From: Puia sp963703355
GTDB taxonomy: Bacteria > Bacteroidota > Bacteroidia > Chitinophagales > Chitinophagaceae
Direction: 5' to 3'
DNA length: 64,000 nt
Assembly: GCA_963703355.1 (NCBI GenBank)
Contig: OY969813.1
Span: forward strand, 868,001 to 932,000
Of the stretch, positions 43,866 through 52,986 are shown piece by piece. The first letter of the stretch is position 1. Every line of letters starts with the position of its first letter. A program made the position numbers and the translations under genes. The notes beneath the pieces were generated by a model. The model searched no databases. It had not been told where the DNA came from and worked only from the letters and a program-made list of their open reading frames with translations.

Positions 43866-44801
43866 TTATTGTATCAGTAAACCATTGGTCGGCTGATAAA
43901 TCGTGCTGGATCCCACAATCTGATTGGGTCCTGCAAAACCAATCGCAGCTGAGTTACCTGTTCCCATAAAGGTAGGACCTGTAACACTCGTTCCAATAGT
44001 AATATTTCCACCATTTACAGATGAAGGCAACGTAGTAACCCCATTGTAGCTATTGGTAAAATATTGTCCGGGTATCGTATTATACATCAGCGTTGTTCTC
44101 AGTTTTGCGGAGTCCGCATTCTGAATGCTCGCTATGGTCGGATAACCCGCTGCAATAAACGCACTGTTTGTTGGCGCAAGCACCGTATTCCAGCCAGTAT
44201 AGGTTGATGGATCAATACCTGCACGTGTCATCGCCGCATTAAAATAAGACAGCGAAGTATCTGAAGCAAAATAATTACTCGCAGAAGAGTAAGGAACGGC
44301 GATGGGTGTATTCAGGCGATATACTGTTGCAGGACTGTTTGGCACAGCAACCCTTGTGGCCTGCGCCCCATTAAAATAATTACTGTCTGTGCTCCCGCCA
44401 TATCCGTAAATCGGAGTACCCAGATTGCTATTGAATGTCGTATACTTCCCTGTGTTGAGATCAGCAGATTGATTTACGATACCATATCGAATTAAAGAGT
44501 CAACAGCTGTGGACGACATGGAAGCAATTGTTGAAGCCGTAATCCCTTCCGCTCTGAATGCATTGTTGGTGGGAATCAACACCGTAATCGAATCTGTGCC
44601 ATCTGCATACAAAGAGGCATCATTAGCCTTTGTAATCGCAGCATTATAAATCGAAAGCGAGGTGTCGCTTGAAATATAAGTCTGCAGTGCGGTGGGTGTG
44701 GGCGTCGGACTGGTCGCAGGACTGTTGTCTTTGTGACAGGAAGCAAAAATTGCCAAACCTGGCACCGCCAGGAACGCTAGTTTTCTAAAAGATAGTTTCA
44801 T
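43866..44801 (-). CDS. Fasciclin-domain lipoprotein (two FAS1 domains)
   Basis: 311 residues. Lipoprotein signal with lipobox FASC (Cys22), then a Pro/Thr linker. Two FAS1 domains follow: the first (about 40-165) with SIYNAAITKAN, TVLIPTNNAFRAEG and YGIVNQ; the second (about 175-305) with SYFNAAMTRAGID, NTVLAPTNSAFIAAG and YNTIPGQY. The final beta-strand ends in NGLLIQ. FAS1 domains mediate adhesion; the lipid places it on the outer membrane. Single gene. Confidence 0.92.
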   Translation of the reverse strand: MKLSFRKLAFLAVPGLAIFASCHKDNSPATSPTPTPTALQTYISSDTSLSIYNAAITKANDASLYADGTDSITVLIPTNNAFRAEGITASTIASMSSTAVDSLIRYGIVNQSADLNTGKYTTFNSNLGTPIYGYGGSTDSNYFNGAQATRVAVPNSPATVYRLNTPIAVPYSSASNYFASDTSLSYFNAAMTRAGIDPSTYTGWNTVLAPTNSAFIAAGYPTIASIQNADSAKLRTTLMYNTIPGQYFTNSYNGVTTLPSSVNGGNITIGTSVTGPTFMGTGNSAAIGFAGPNQIVGSSTIYQPTNGLLIQ

Positions 44802-45116
44802 AAAAAATAGTTTTTATCGGGTGATTAATTATTGTTAACTAATAAAAAGCAAAATTCAGTCCTGCGATGTGCCAGGTAAATCTGAAATATGAAAGTATCC
44901 CGCATTTAAACCTGTAACATATCATTAAAAATCACCAGCTATTAACAAAAAAAATTGAATGCAGTATAGATGGCGCCAATATGGACACATTATTTAAATA
45001 GGAAATAAAATTTGTGGACTTTTTGCATCAAACAACAATTAAAAAAATGAATTCATCGACTTAACTAAAAACAAAAAAGCCCCATTCGGGGCTTCCTTAA
45101 TTTATGAGTGGTTCAA
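44802..45116. other. Intergenic region, only a terminator recognised
   Basis: 315 bases, AT-rich, between two minus-strand genes. Apart from the catalase terminator at its right edge I see no gene, repeat or promoter consensus; it must carry the promoter of the fasciclin gene. Confidence 0.5.
45073..45094 (-). terminator. Terminator of the catalase gene
   Basis: AAGCCCC (45077-45083) pairs with GGGGCTT (45088-45094); on the minus strand it is followed by six T. It lies 23 bases after the catalase stop. Confidence 0.85.
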
Positions 45117-47255
45117 TTATACCGGTGATTTTTCTCTTTCCCAGAAACGATGTTGTTTAATTGCCTTAACAAAAGCAGACGCGTTGGTAACAACTCCCGG
45201 CAGGGATTTATTTTTTTCCAGGTCCTCCCCGATTTTAGTTTTTTGAATAAGCGGCAACGCTTCGTCTTCATATGCGATGGCTTTGCAATGTTTATATGCC
45301 TGATTGATGAATTCAGCGGTATCCGGTTTCTCCAACAGCGCGTTGATACTTTTCAAACCACCAGGAATATAAACGGCATCATAAAGTACCGATGAAACCG
45401 TCATCAGACTTTTATCCACGGGCAGTTTCGCGCCTTTTCCAGCAGCGATTTCTCCCAGTTTCGGAGCGATCAGTTCAACGGTTGCACCTTCTTTTTTTAA
45501 TACTTTCTTCATTTGTTCAACCTGACCGTGATCTACTCCATCCGCTGCAAGAATGGCAATTTTTGTTGTTTTAATGGTATCCTTAATTGTATGCAACATG
45601 CTGAGTGCCGCTGAAGATTGGATTCTCTGTTCCACCGACTTCGGCTGAAATTTCGAAGGGTTGCCGTCCGCCGGTATACTGTGGTTTATCGGCTGTTCCG
45701 GTTTAGCAGGCACTTTCAATCCCAATGCATCCGCGACATTTGCCGCCAGCGTTTTGTCGATTTGAGAAAGTATACCGATCATTCGTTGTCTGATGGCTAT
45801 CGTTTCTACTTTACCGAGTTCGAAACGCAGCGCATTGGTGAGATGATTTTTTTCGGCTTCCGACTGACTATTATAAAATAAGGTCGCCTGACTGAAATGA
45901 TCAAAAAAACTCGGGCTCCTTGCCCTGATTTTCTTCGCATCGATTCTTTCATTGAAAGAAGTAAATCCCCCTTCCGTTGCCTTGGCTTGAAAAGGACACC
46001 CGCCCCCCATACTGTTTGGATGATAACTCGTGTGATCCTTATTGATCTGCTGACGCATATGACCATCGCGCTGATTATTATGCACGGTGTTGATGGATCT
46101 GTTGATGGGGATCTCGTGAAAATTGGGGCTGCCCAGTCTGGTTAATTGCGTATCTGTGTATGAAAACAATCTTCCCTGCAATAATGGATCATTGCTGAAG
46201 TCGATGCCGGGAACCAGATGCCCCGGATGAAAAGCAACCTGTTCTGTTTCTGCGAAATAATTATCGGGATTTCTGTTCAGTACCATTTTACCAATACGCT
46301 GCACCGGCACCAGTTCCTCCGGAATCAATTTGGTTGGATCCAGCAGATCGAATGGGAATTTGTGTTCGTCTTTTTCTTCCACTACCTGAATGCCAAACTC
46401 CCACTCGGGAAAAGCGCCCGATTCAATCGCATCAAATAAATCGCGCCGGTGAAAATCCGGATCCTTACCCGAAATAATCTGAGCTTCATCCCACGCAACG
46501 GAATGAACTCCGAGCAAAGGTTTCCAGTGAAATTTTACAAATACCGATTTCCCGGCTTCGTTGATCAGACGAAAGGTATGCACACCGAAACCTTCCATCA
46601 TACGCAGGCTCCTCGGAATGGCGCGGTCACTCATCGCCCACATAATCATATGTGCCGACTCCGGCATAAGCGAAATAAAATCCCAGAATGTATCGTGCGC
46701 CGAAGCCGCCTGGGGAATTTCATTGTGGGGTTCGGGTTTAACCGCGTGAATCAGATCAGGAAATTTAATCGCATCCTGAATGAAGAAAACGGGGATGTTG
46801 TTGCCCACCAGATCATAATTGCCTTCCTCGGTGTAGAATTTTACGGAGAATCCCCTCACGTCTCTTGCGAGATCCGTAGACCCTCTCGATCCTGCAACTG
46901 TTGAGAATCGCACGAATACAGGTGTCTTCAAAGAAGGATCATTTAAGAAGCCGGCCTTTGTATACTGGCCCATAGGCTTATAAACCTGAAAATATCCATG
47001 TGCCGCAACACCGCGTGCATGTACAATGCGTTCCGGAATACGTTCATGATCGAAATGCGTGATTTTTTCTCTCAGGATGAAATCTTCCAGCAGTGTTGCT
47101 CCGCGCTCACCCGCTTTCAGCGAATTCTGATCGTCATTTATCTTCAACCCCTGATCGGTGGTCATGAACTCGTTCAAGCTGGTTTCAGTATTTACATTGA
47201 GGTCGGCAATCTTTGCGTCCTTTGTTTTTGTAAGCTGCCTTTTTTTCGTGTCCAT
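45117..47255 (-). CDS. katE: Large-subunit (HPII/KatE-type) catalase
   Basis: 712 residues, the large-subunit class. The haem catalytic region shows RIVHARGVAAHGYFQVY (essential His), NNIPVFFIQDAIKFPD (essential Asn) and LFSYTDTQLTRLG (haem-ligand Tyr). The C-terminal 150 residues form the flavodoxin/DJ-1-like domain of clade II enzymes (TTKIAILAADGVDHGQVE, DAVYIPGGLKSINALL). It splits hydrogen peroxide and is usually a stationary-phase enzyme. No signal peptide. A terminator follows. Confidence 0.97.
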   Translation of the reverse strand: MDTKKRQLTKTKDAKIADLNVNTETSLNEFMTTDQGLKINDDQNSLKAGERGATLLEDFILREKITHFDHERIPERIVHARGVAAHGYFQVYKPMGQYTKAGFLNDPSLKTPVFVRFSTVAGSRGSTDLARDVRGFSVKFYTEEGNYDLVGNNIPVFFIQDAIKFPDLIHAVKPEPHNEIPQAASAHDTFWDFISLMPESAHMIMWAMSDRAIPRSLRMMEGFGVHTFRLINEAGKSVFVKFHWKPLLGVHSVAWDEAQIISGKDPDFHRRDLFDAIESGAFPEWEFGIQVVEEKDEHKFPFDLLDPTKLIPEELVPVQRIGKMVLNRNPDNYFAETEQVAFHPGHLVPGIDFSNDPLLQGRLFSYTDTQLTRLGSPNFHEIPINRSINTVHNNQRDGHMRQQINKDHTSYHPNSMGGGCPFQAKATEGGFTSFNERIDAKKIRARSPSFFDHFSQATLFYNSQSEAEKNHLTNALRFELGKVETIAIRQRMIGILSQIDKTLAANVADALGLKVPAKPEQPINHSIPADGNPSKFQPKSVEQRIQSSAALSMLHTIKDTIKTTKIAILAADGVDHGQVEQMKKVLKKEGATVELIAPKLGEIAAGKGAKLPVDKSLMTVSSVLYDAVYIPGGLKSINALLEKPDTAEFINQAYKHCKAIAYEDEALPLIQKTKIGEDLEKNKSLPGVVTNASAFVKAIKQHRFWEREKSPV

Positions 47256-47283
47256 ATAGTTGGTTTAAAATATTGATTAATAA

Positions 47284-47306
47284 AAAACCCGGTTAATCAC
47301 CGGGTT
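47284..47306 (-). terminator. Terminator of the YtxH-type gene
   Basis: AACCCGGT (47286-47293) and ACCGGGTT (47299-47306) form the stem, with T-rich sequence after it on the minus strand. Confidence 0.8.
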
Positions 47307-47327
47307 GAGTAATGGATTACTCATTTT

Positions 47328-47525
47328 CTAAGATAGGGTTTCCACATTTTCATTTTGAACTTCCTCTCCTTCCAGTATAAACATGTCTTCCGTTTTATCC
47401 ACGAATCTGTTTTTAAGGTCAGACAGCTTGTTTGCAACACGGTTCAATGTTTCAGAGCCTTTAGCCGGAGCCAGTAACAGGCCAATCGCAATCCCCGAGA
47501 GCAGCATGATGATTTTTTTGTTCAT
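47328..47525 (-). CDS. Small YtxH-like membrane protein
   Basis: 65 residues from the ATG at 47525 (MNKKIIMLLSGIAIGLLLAP); the frame continues 12 codons upstream but less plausibly. One N-terminal hydrophobic helix with the GxxxGxxLAPxxG pattern of YtxH proteins, then a charged helix and an acidic tail. Members are of unknown function, linked to general stress in other bacteria. A terminator follows. It is divergent from the receiver-domain gene. Confidence 0.7.
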   Translation of the reverse strand: MNKKIIMLLSGIAIGLLLAPAKGSETLNRVANKLSDLKNRFVDKTEDMFILEGEEVQNENVETLS

Positions 47526-47594
47526 GGTTTCTTTCCTTATTCCGTTCAATTTGCGGACCATACCGATGCGGCACGGTTATTTATCCGTAATAGT

Positions 47595-47954
47595 ATGGCT
47601 ACTCAAAGGAAAATGCTGATTATTGACGATGAAAGGGATTTTTGCGCACTCGTGATGCTGATGATGCAACGCGAGCCTTATCATATTGATTGCGCCCACA
47701 ATCTGGCCGAAGCGGCAAAATATCTGCACGGCCAGCATGTAGAAATCATTTTACTGGATCATAATCTTCCGGACGGAACAGGCCTCGACTATTTCACCCA
47801 TCACCGCGTGGATTTTGATGATTCCAAGACCATATTAATAACTGCCGACCCTTCACCGGATTTAAAGTTAAGAGCAGAATCAGCCGGAATCGAATTTGCA
47901 GCAAAACCTTTTGGACTGAAGAAGATGAGAGAGCTCATCAAATCCGTCGCTTAA
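47595..47954 (+). CDS. Single-domain response regulator
   Basis: 119 residues, receiver domain only. Acidic pair Asp11/Asp12 in LIIDDERDF, phospho-acceptor Asp55 in IILLDHNLPDG, switch Thr in ILITADPS and Lys in FAAKPFGL. No output domain, so it works by protein contact or as a phosphate sink. The genes on either side are small envelope peptides, and no histidine kinase is adjacent. Confidence 0.9.
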   Translation: MATQRKMLIIDDERDFCALVMLMMQREPYHIDCAHNLAEAAKYLHGQHVEIILLDHNLPDGTGLDYFTHHRVDFDDSKTILITADPSPDLKLRAESAGIEFAAKPFGLKKMRELIKSVA

Positions 47955-47965
47955 AACCATTCCAG

Positions 47966-48133
47966 ATGAAACATTCACTTGCAGCGTTAGGCGGACTATT
48001 GATTCTGGTTTGCTCCTTTATTTTTCTGACAGGAAATCCGGTAAACGGAAAAACACACAAAGCAGTATTTGTAAAAGATACTGCGGGAAATCACGCGCCT
48101 GCTTTACGTCTCGCATCCGCAAAAATAAAATAG
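47966..48133 (+). CDS. Small secreted peptide
   Basis: 55 residues: a signal-like start (MKHSLAALGGLLILVCSFIF) followed by TGNPVNGKTHKAVFVKDTAG and a basic end (RLASAKIK). Too short for ordinary gene calling, but start, signal and stop are clean and it follows the receiver gene by 11 bases. No family is known. The alternative is that only the hydrophobic region is real. Confidence 0.45.
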   Translation: MKHSLAALGGLLILVCSFIFLTGNPVNGKTHKAVFVKDTAGNHAPALRLASAKIK

Positions 48134-48169
48134 CAGATCTGATCGTTTTTGATTTTCGTATATCCGACT

Positions 48170-48343
48170 ATGGATCGTGGAACAAGGATAGTGTTGGGAT
48201 TGAAAATTTGTCTATGGATGTTTTTCATAGGTATCAGTCTCTTGTCCTTATTGCATAAAATTCCTGAATGGTTCATCATCTTCCCTGTCGCACCGCTGAT
48301 ATTCTGGATAGTTAACAACATGTTCAGGCAACGATCTGATTAA
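48170..48343 (+). CDS. Small membrane protein
   Basis: 57 residues from the ATG at 48170 (MDRGTRIVLGLKICLWMFF); two hydrophobic helices with an intervening HKIPEW loop and a basic C-terminus (NNMFRQRSD). It lies in a row of small membrane genes in the same direction. Function unknown; coding status rests on position and composition. Confidence 0.5.
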   Translation: MDRGTRIVLGLKICLWMFFIGISLLSLLHKIPEWFIIFPVAPLIFWIVNNMFRQRSD

Positions 48344-48355
48344 AACGAATACATT

Positions 48356-48835
48356 ATGAAATCCCGAAGTAGCGATGGCAATACCATCGAAAACTATGCA
48401 TCCAAAATTACGAATGGCGCCGGTAGCAACTACACGCTTATCGTTGCTTTCGTTGTGGTGATCATCTGGTGTGTATCCGGATTCTTCATGCATTTTTCAG
48501 AGCAATGGGCGCTGATCATGTCCACCGGCTCAAGTGCCGTAACGTTTTTGATGGTTTTCCTGATCCAGAAATCCCAGAACAAAGATTCGCTGGCCACACA
48601 ACTAAAACTCAATGAACTCGTGGCAGCCAATGAAATGGCGAGCAACCGGCTGGTGGACGTGGAAGGTATGACAGAAGAAGAACTAAAAGTGATTCAGAAG
48701 TATTATTCCAAACTTCGCGTATTCGCCCAGAAACAGGATAGCCTGCAACAGTCGCACTCTATCGATGAGCGTCATGAAGAGCACGAAATAAAAAAAGACA
48801 TGGAAGAAGAATTGAATAAAATCAAAGAAGCGTAA
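48356..48835 (+). CDS. Low-affinity iron permease family protein
   Basis: 159 residues. Two or three hydrophobic helices (about 26-45, 52-70) with STGSSAVTFLMVFLIQKSQN and the following SLATQLKLNELVAANEMASN are the signature of the PF04120 family, named after a fungal iron permease but of unproven activity in bacteria. The C-terminal 60 residues are a charged coiled coil. It overlaps the 3' end of the convergent MscS gene by 14 bases. Confidence 0.85.
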   Translation: MKSRSSDGNTIENYASKITNGAGSNYTLIVAFVVVIIWCVSGFFMHFSEQWALIMSTGSSAVTFLMVFLIQKSQNKDSLATQLKLNELVAANEMASNRLVDVEGMTEEELKVIQKYYSKLRVFAQKQDSLQQSHSIDERHEEHEIKKDMEEELNKIKEA

Positions 48836-51260
48836 TGCCTTTGCTCTCCAGATACTGATATATTTCTTTTTTTACATTTTCTACGGTTGCATCGTTTTTA
48901 TTGAAATCTTTCGTCCAGAAGTAAATCTTCAGCTCAGTATTCTTCGAATTAAGGTTAGTAACCGTAATCTCCGGGGTTCGTTCCGTGAGCACGTTTTCGT
49001 TTTTCAATACGATATCTTTTATTGCATCCGGTGTAATCTGTTTTGTTTGGTCAGATTTTTCCATGGAGAAACAGAGCGACTCCCTGATATGATTGTTGCT
49101 GAGTGTCCAGTTAATTATATTACGCGAGAGTACATCGCCATTTGGTATAATAACCTCCGCACCTTCTTCCGTCAGCAGCGTACTGGTTCTTATGCCGATT
49201 TCTTTCACCCTTCCCTTTTTATCTCCGAGTTCTACTGTATCGCCAATTCTGAGCGGCCTGTCGAAGATGAGAATAATACCGGAAACAAAATTGTTGACGA
49301 TACCTTGCAATCCCAGACCAATTCCCACACTCAGTGCACCGAGTATAACCGTAATGCGATCCACTGGCAGACCGGAAGCCGCCACCGCCAATAAAAATCC
49401 AGTGATCAGCAGAATCAGTCGCGTGATCATCAGTCTTGACCGCTGACCCCGGTCGTCAAAGGCTGAATCATCGCCCACATCTCCAAAGAAAAAGGCAATA
49501 TATTTCTGAAGGAAATTTGCCAGCCAGATGATGCCGACAAAAAGAACCATTCCTCCTATCGTAAAGGAAAAATTACCTACCTGACGAACCGCTGTAAAAA
49601 AATCTACAACAAAATCGTTCAGAGCATCAAAGAGATTCAGGTTGGTGGCAAACACAATGAGCCACAAAGGCACGGCCACGATCATCGCAAATTTCCTGAT
49701 AGATTTGGTGATCTTAATATAGTCAAAAGCCTGTGGATAGTTTTTCCGCGTGCGACTGGTTTGAATCTGTAATAAAAAAGACTCTTCCATTATTTTTACA
49801 AAAACGGCCAGACTGATCGTCTGGGCAAACGAATAAGCGGCTGTGTAGGCGAAGATCTGCGACAGAGTAACCCTCCCGAATAAATTGGTCAGCACCGCAA
49901 GCAGGTTCAATGTTATGTAAAGTATGATCGTGACGATAATCCATTTCTCCATTTTCTTTCGGTGACGCAGGAGAAAAAGCAGACTAAACACAAAAGCCGA
50001 ACTGCTGATGAAGAAGTTGATCCATCGTTGCATATTCAATGGGAGCGCGAGTATCCGGCTTACGAACAGGAGGAAAAATAAAAAGATAAAAATGCACCAT
50101 CCATAGAATAGCTGACGCTCCGTATGTTTCCACAAAATCACACTCAGTACGATCATCTGAAACAACTCGATGGTTTCAACATAGAGACTGGGCGCGTGCA
50201 AATCAAAGAAGGGCGCCAGGCAGAGTACAAATAATAAAGCGGCCGTAACTGGTACCGGATTTATAAATGAAAAATGAAAGGGTTCTACCACCTGCATCTT
50301 ATCATTTCTCCTTAGGTACCGGTAATTCCACCATACCCATAAAAAGAAAAGCAATCCCGACACGGGCAGCCAGAGCCATTTATTACCTGTATATGAAAAA
50401 TAAATTCCGGCGAGTTGCAATTCATTCCCAACTGACGCTTTAAAACTGTCTTCAGCAGGATCGTCTTCTGCCCCTCCGGATTCCCATAAAAAATTACGTT
50501 CTTTTCCAAATACTGTCGATGCACCTGTTTTCAGTTCCAGATCCACCCGGTATAATAATTCACCGATCGTTATGGCGTGCGCCGACGCCTGTGACTTGAG
50601 TGTGTTGATTTCTTTGCTGTCCTCTGCTACGAGACTGTCTACCTGCCGCCATTTTGCTTTCAGTTGTTGTAATTGCGGGTCAAACATTTTTTTCAGTGAA
50701 GAATCCCTGAATATCTGCAGCATCAGGGTATCTTTCTGCAACGTGCCGATTTCTTTTTTTACGTTGATCATCGCCGTATCATATTCACGGAGATAGTGAA
50801 TGTAATAGGCCGCATTTTTATTCAGCTCGTCCAGCAACGTGTTAAACATCTGCAGATTGCGGATATTGAACGTCCGGTCACTCTGGTACATTCTTTCTTT
50901 CAGAAGATCCAGCGTGGAATCTCCCTGATCCATAAAATCGTGAATGGACTGCAATTTAACAAAGGATCCCGTGGTGCCGGGTATCTTGCTGAGCAGCTGA
51001 TACACCCTTCCAAGATCCTCCGCATAATCGCTGGTAGAAATGATACTGTTGTTCTTAAATAACGTGGAATCGAATTTTCTTCTCTCCCTTCGTATGGTAT
51101 CTTTAAAATATTCGATGCGTTTATGGTCGGGCGCAGCCATATTCCCCACACCCTTGCGCAAGCGATGCTCCGTTTTGATGGTATCCGAGGTAATTTTTGT
51201 TTGGGCTTTGACAACAACGATTTGCAGAAAGCAAATCAACAGCAAAACGATAAACTTCAT
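48822..51260 (-). CDS. MscS-type mechanosensitive channel
   Basis: 812 residues. A signal peptide (to VVKAQ, residue 19), a long periplasmic coiled-coil region (to about 280), then eleven or so membrane helices ending in the MscS core (about 640-740): GLGLQGIVNNFVSGIILIFD, RPLRIGDTVELGDKKGRVKEI and VIIPNGDVLSRNIINWTLSN. This is the large MscK/MscM layout. It releases solutes under osmotic downshock. Its 3' end overlaps the convergent iron-permease-type gene by 14 bases. Confidence 0.94.
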   Translation of the reverse strand: MKFIVLLLICFLQIVVVKAQTKITSDTIKTEHRLRKGVGNMAAPDHKRIEYFKDTIRRERRKFDSTLFKNNSIISTSDYAEDLGRVYQLLSKIPGTTGSFVKLQSIHDFMDQGDSTLDLLKERMYQSDRTFNIRNLQMFNTLLDELNKNAAYYIHYLREYDTAMINVKKEIGTLQKDTLMLQIFRDSSLKKMFDPQLQQLKAKWRQVDSLVAEDSKEINTLKSQASAHAITIGELLYRVDLELKTGASTVFGKERNFLWESGGAEDDPAEDSFKASVGNELQLAGIYFSYTGNKWLWLPVSGLLFFLWVWWNYRYLRRNDKMQVVEPFHFSFINPVPVTAALLFVLCLAPFFDLHAPSLYVETIELFQMIVLSVILWKHTERQLFYGWCIFIFLFFLLFVSRILALPLNMQRWINFFISSSAFVFSLLFLLRHRKKMEKWIIVTIILYITLNLLAVLTNLFGRVTLSQIFAYTAAYSFAQTISLAVFVKIMEESFLLQIQTSRTRKNYPQAFDYIKITKSIRKFAMIVAVPLWLIVFATNLNLFDALNDFVVDFFTAVRQVGNFSFTIGGMVLFVGIIWLANFLQKYIAFFFGDVGDDSAFDDRGQRSRLMITRLILLITGFLLAVAASGLPVDRITVILGALSVGIGLGLQGIVNNFVSGIILIFDRPLRIGDTVELGDKKGRVKEIGIRTSTLLTEEGAEVIIPNGDVLSRNIINWTLSNNHIRESLCFSMEKSDQTKQITPDAIKDIVLKNENVLTERTPEITVTNLNSKNTELKIYFWTKDFNKNDATVENVKKEIYQYLESKGITLL

Positions 51261-51381
51261 CCATATACAGATAAAAAATTATGCCAGTATTATGGATGTG
51301 TATCATAAGTAACTCGGGACACGCGGGGCACAATTTTAGATGTCATCTTTGTCGTTGTCACTCCACGATTAAAGAAAATTC

Positions 51382-51993
51382 ATGGACAAGGATTTCCCTG
51401 AGAAAAAAAGCGGTACAACAAGGCGTGATTTTCTTGCTCAGATAGGCCTGACGGGTGCAGGTCTCGCCATTTCCCCTCTTTTAAGTAAAGCTCAAAAAGA
51501 AATTCCGGAGCCGGAGCTTCCCTTGCCTTCGATGGTAACAACCAACCTGACCATCAACGGCAAGTCCCAAACACTGGTACTGGAATCGAATGTCACATTG
51601 CTGGATTCATTGAGGGAAAGACTCCACATGATGGGTACAAAAAAAGGATGCGATCACGGTCAGTGTGGTGCCTGTACGGTGTTAATGAACGGTTATCGCA
51701 TCAATTCCTGTTTGTGCCTCGCCGCTGTTTGTGAGGGAGCTGAAATTACCACCATCGAAGGACTGGCAAAGGAAGAAAACCTTCATCCCATGCAGGAAGC
51801 TTTTTTGAAGCATGATGCTTTCCAATGCGGATACTGCACGCCCGGACAAATATGTTCAGCGGTCGGACTGATTTCAGAAGGCCATGCGAAAACAGATATC
51901 GAGATACGCGAAGCAATGAGTGGTAACATTTGCCGCTGCGGGGCATACCAGAATATTTTGGAAGCCATCAAAGAAGTGCAGCAAACAACCTAA
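51382..51993 (+). CDS. paoA: [2Fe-2S] subunit of a periplasmic molybdenum aldehyde oxidoreductase (PaoA-like)
   Basis: 203 residues. Twin-arginine signal with TRRDFLAQIG at residues 13-22, so the assembled enzyme is exported folded. Two [2Fe-2S] clusters are predicted: the plant-type pattern in GCDHGQCGACTVLMNGYRIN and Cys118-like in SCLCLA, and the second in FQCGYCTPGQICS plus GNICRCGAYQNI. It transfers electrons in a PaoABC/YagTSR complex. It is the first gene of a three-gene operon; the next gene begins 9 bases later. Confidence 0.93.
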   Translation: MDKDFPEKKSGTTRRDFLAQIGLTGAGLAISPLLSKAQKEIPEPELPLPSMVTTNLTINGKSQTLVLESNVTLLDSLRERLHMMGTKKGCDHGQCGACTVLMNGYRINSCLCLAAVCEGAEITTIEGLAKEENLHPMQEAFLKHDAFQCGYCTPGQICSAVGLISEGHAKTDIEIREAMSGNICRCGAYQNILEAIKEVQQTT

Positions 51994-52002
51994 TATAATT
52001 AC

Positions 52003-52986
52003 ATGACACCTTTCGCATTCATACGGACAAAAAACAGGGACACGGCCGTTAAAGACGGATCAGCGAAAGGTTCTAAATACATAGCCGGTGGCACCAATCT
52101 CGTCGACCTGATGAAACTGGATATTGTAAAGCCCGAAACATTAATCGACATCAATGCACTTGGCTTCAATCAGATCGAGTTGTTATCTAATGGTAATATC
52201 CGCATCGGTGCCCTGGTGAAAAATACAACCATCGCCTACCATCCCGAAATCATCAAACGGTTTCCCGTAATCAGTGAAGCTTTATTATCGGGTGCATCAC
52301 CACAATTACGCAACATGGCTTCGGCCGGTGGAAATATGCTGCAACGCACACGTTGTTATTATTTTTACGATACCGCTTTCGCGTGTAATAAAAGAGAGCC
52401 AGGTTCAGGATGTCCCGCGATAAACGGGTACAATCGCAATCATGCCATTCTCGGAACCAGTACAGATTGCGTAGCAACACACCCGTCAGATTTTTGTGTG
52501 GCACTGATGGCCATGGAAGCCATTGTTATTACACAGTCAACAAAAGGAAACCGAAAGATTCCCTTCTCCGATTTTTTTCTGTTGCCGGGAACGACTCCAC
52601 AACATGAAAATGTACTACAACCCGGAGAACTTATTACCGCTATTGAAATTCCCAGTCTGGATTATTCAGGTCGTTCCTGTTATTTAAAAGTGCGCGACCG
52701 TGCATCCTATGAATTTGCTTTGGCCTCGGCTGCTGTTGCACTGGATATTAACGGAGGTAAAATAAATCATGCACGCATCGCACTCGGTGGCGTAGGCACG
52801 AAGCCATGGCGGTCTATAGAAGCTGAAAAATATTTAACGGGATCGGGAATAACTAACGAATCATTTCATAAAGCAGCAGACATCGCACTGAATGGCGCAA
52901 CAGCACTGCGGTATAATGCATTTAAAATTGAATTAGCCAAACGTACACTTGTACGCGCTTTAACTACCGCAAGTGAAATCTCATGA
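52003..52986 (+). CDS. paoB: FAD-binding subunit (PaoB-like)
   Basis: 327 residues. FAD domain motifs AGGTNLVDLMK and IRIGALVKNTTIAYHP are in the first 100 residues. The extra cysteine set typical of PaoB (RTRCYYFYDTAFACNKREPG then GC) would bind a [4Fe-4S] cluster. C-terminal CO-dehydrogenase flavoprotein region includes SYEFALASAAVALDINGG. Passes electrons from the molybdenum subunit to the acceptor. Overlaps the next gene by 4 bases, so the two are coupled. Confidence 0.93.
   Translation: MTPFAFIRTKNRDTAVKDGSAKGSKYIAGGTNLVDLMKLDIVKPETLIDINALGFNQIELLSNGNIRIGALVKNTTIAYHPEIIKRFPVISEALLSGASPQLRNMASAGGNMLQRTRCYYFYDTAFACNKREPGSGCPAINGYNRNHAILGTSTDCVATHPSDFCVALMAMEAIVITQSTKGNRKIPFSDFFLLPGTTPQHENVLQPGELITAIEIPSLDYSGRSCYLKVRDRASYEFALASAAVALDINGGKINHARIALGGVGTKPWRSIEAEKYLTGSGITNESFHKAADIALNGATALRYNAFKIELAKRTLVRALTTASEIS

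Noticed and set aside
45150..46904. Plus-strand frames across the catalase gene
   Set aside because: All lie antisense to conserved KatE sequence.
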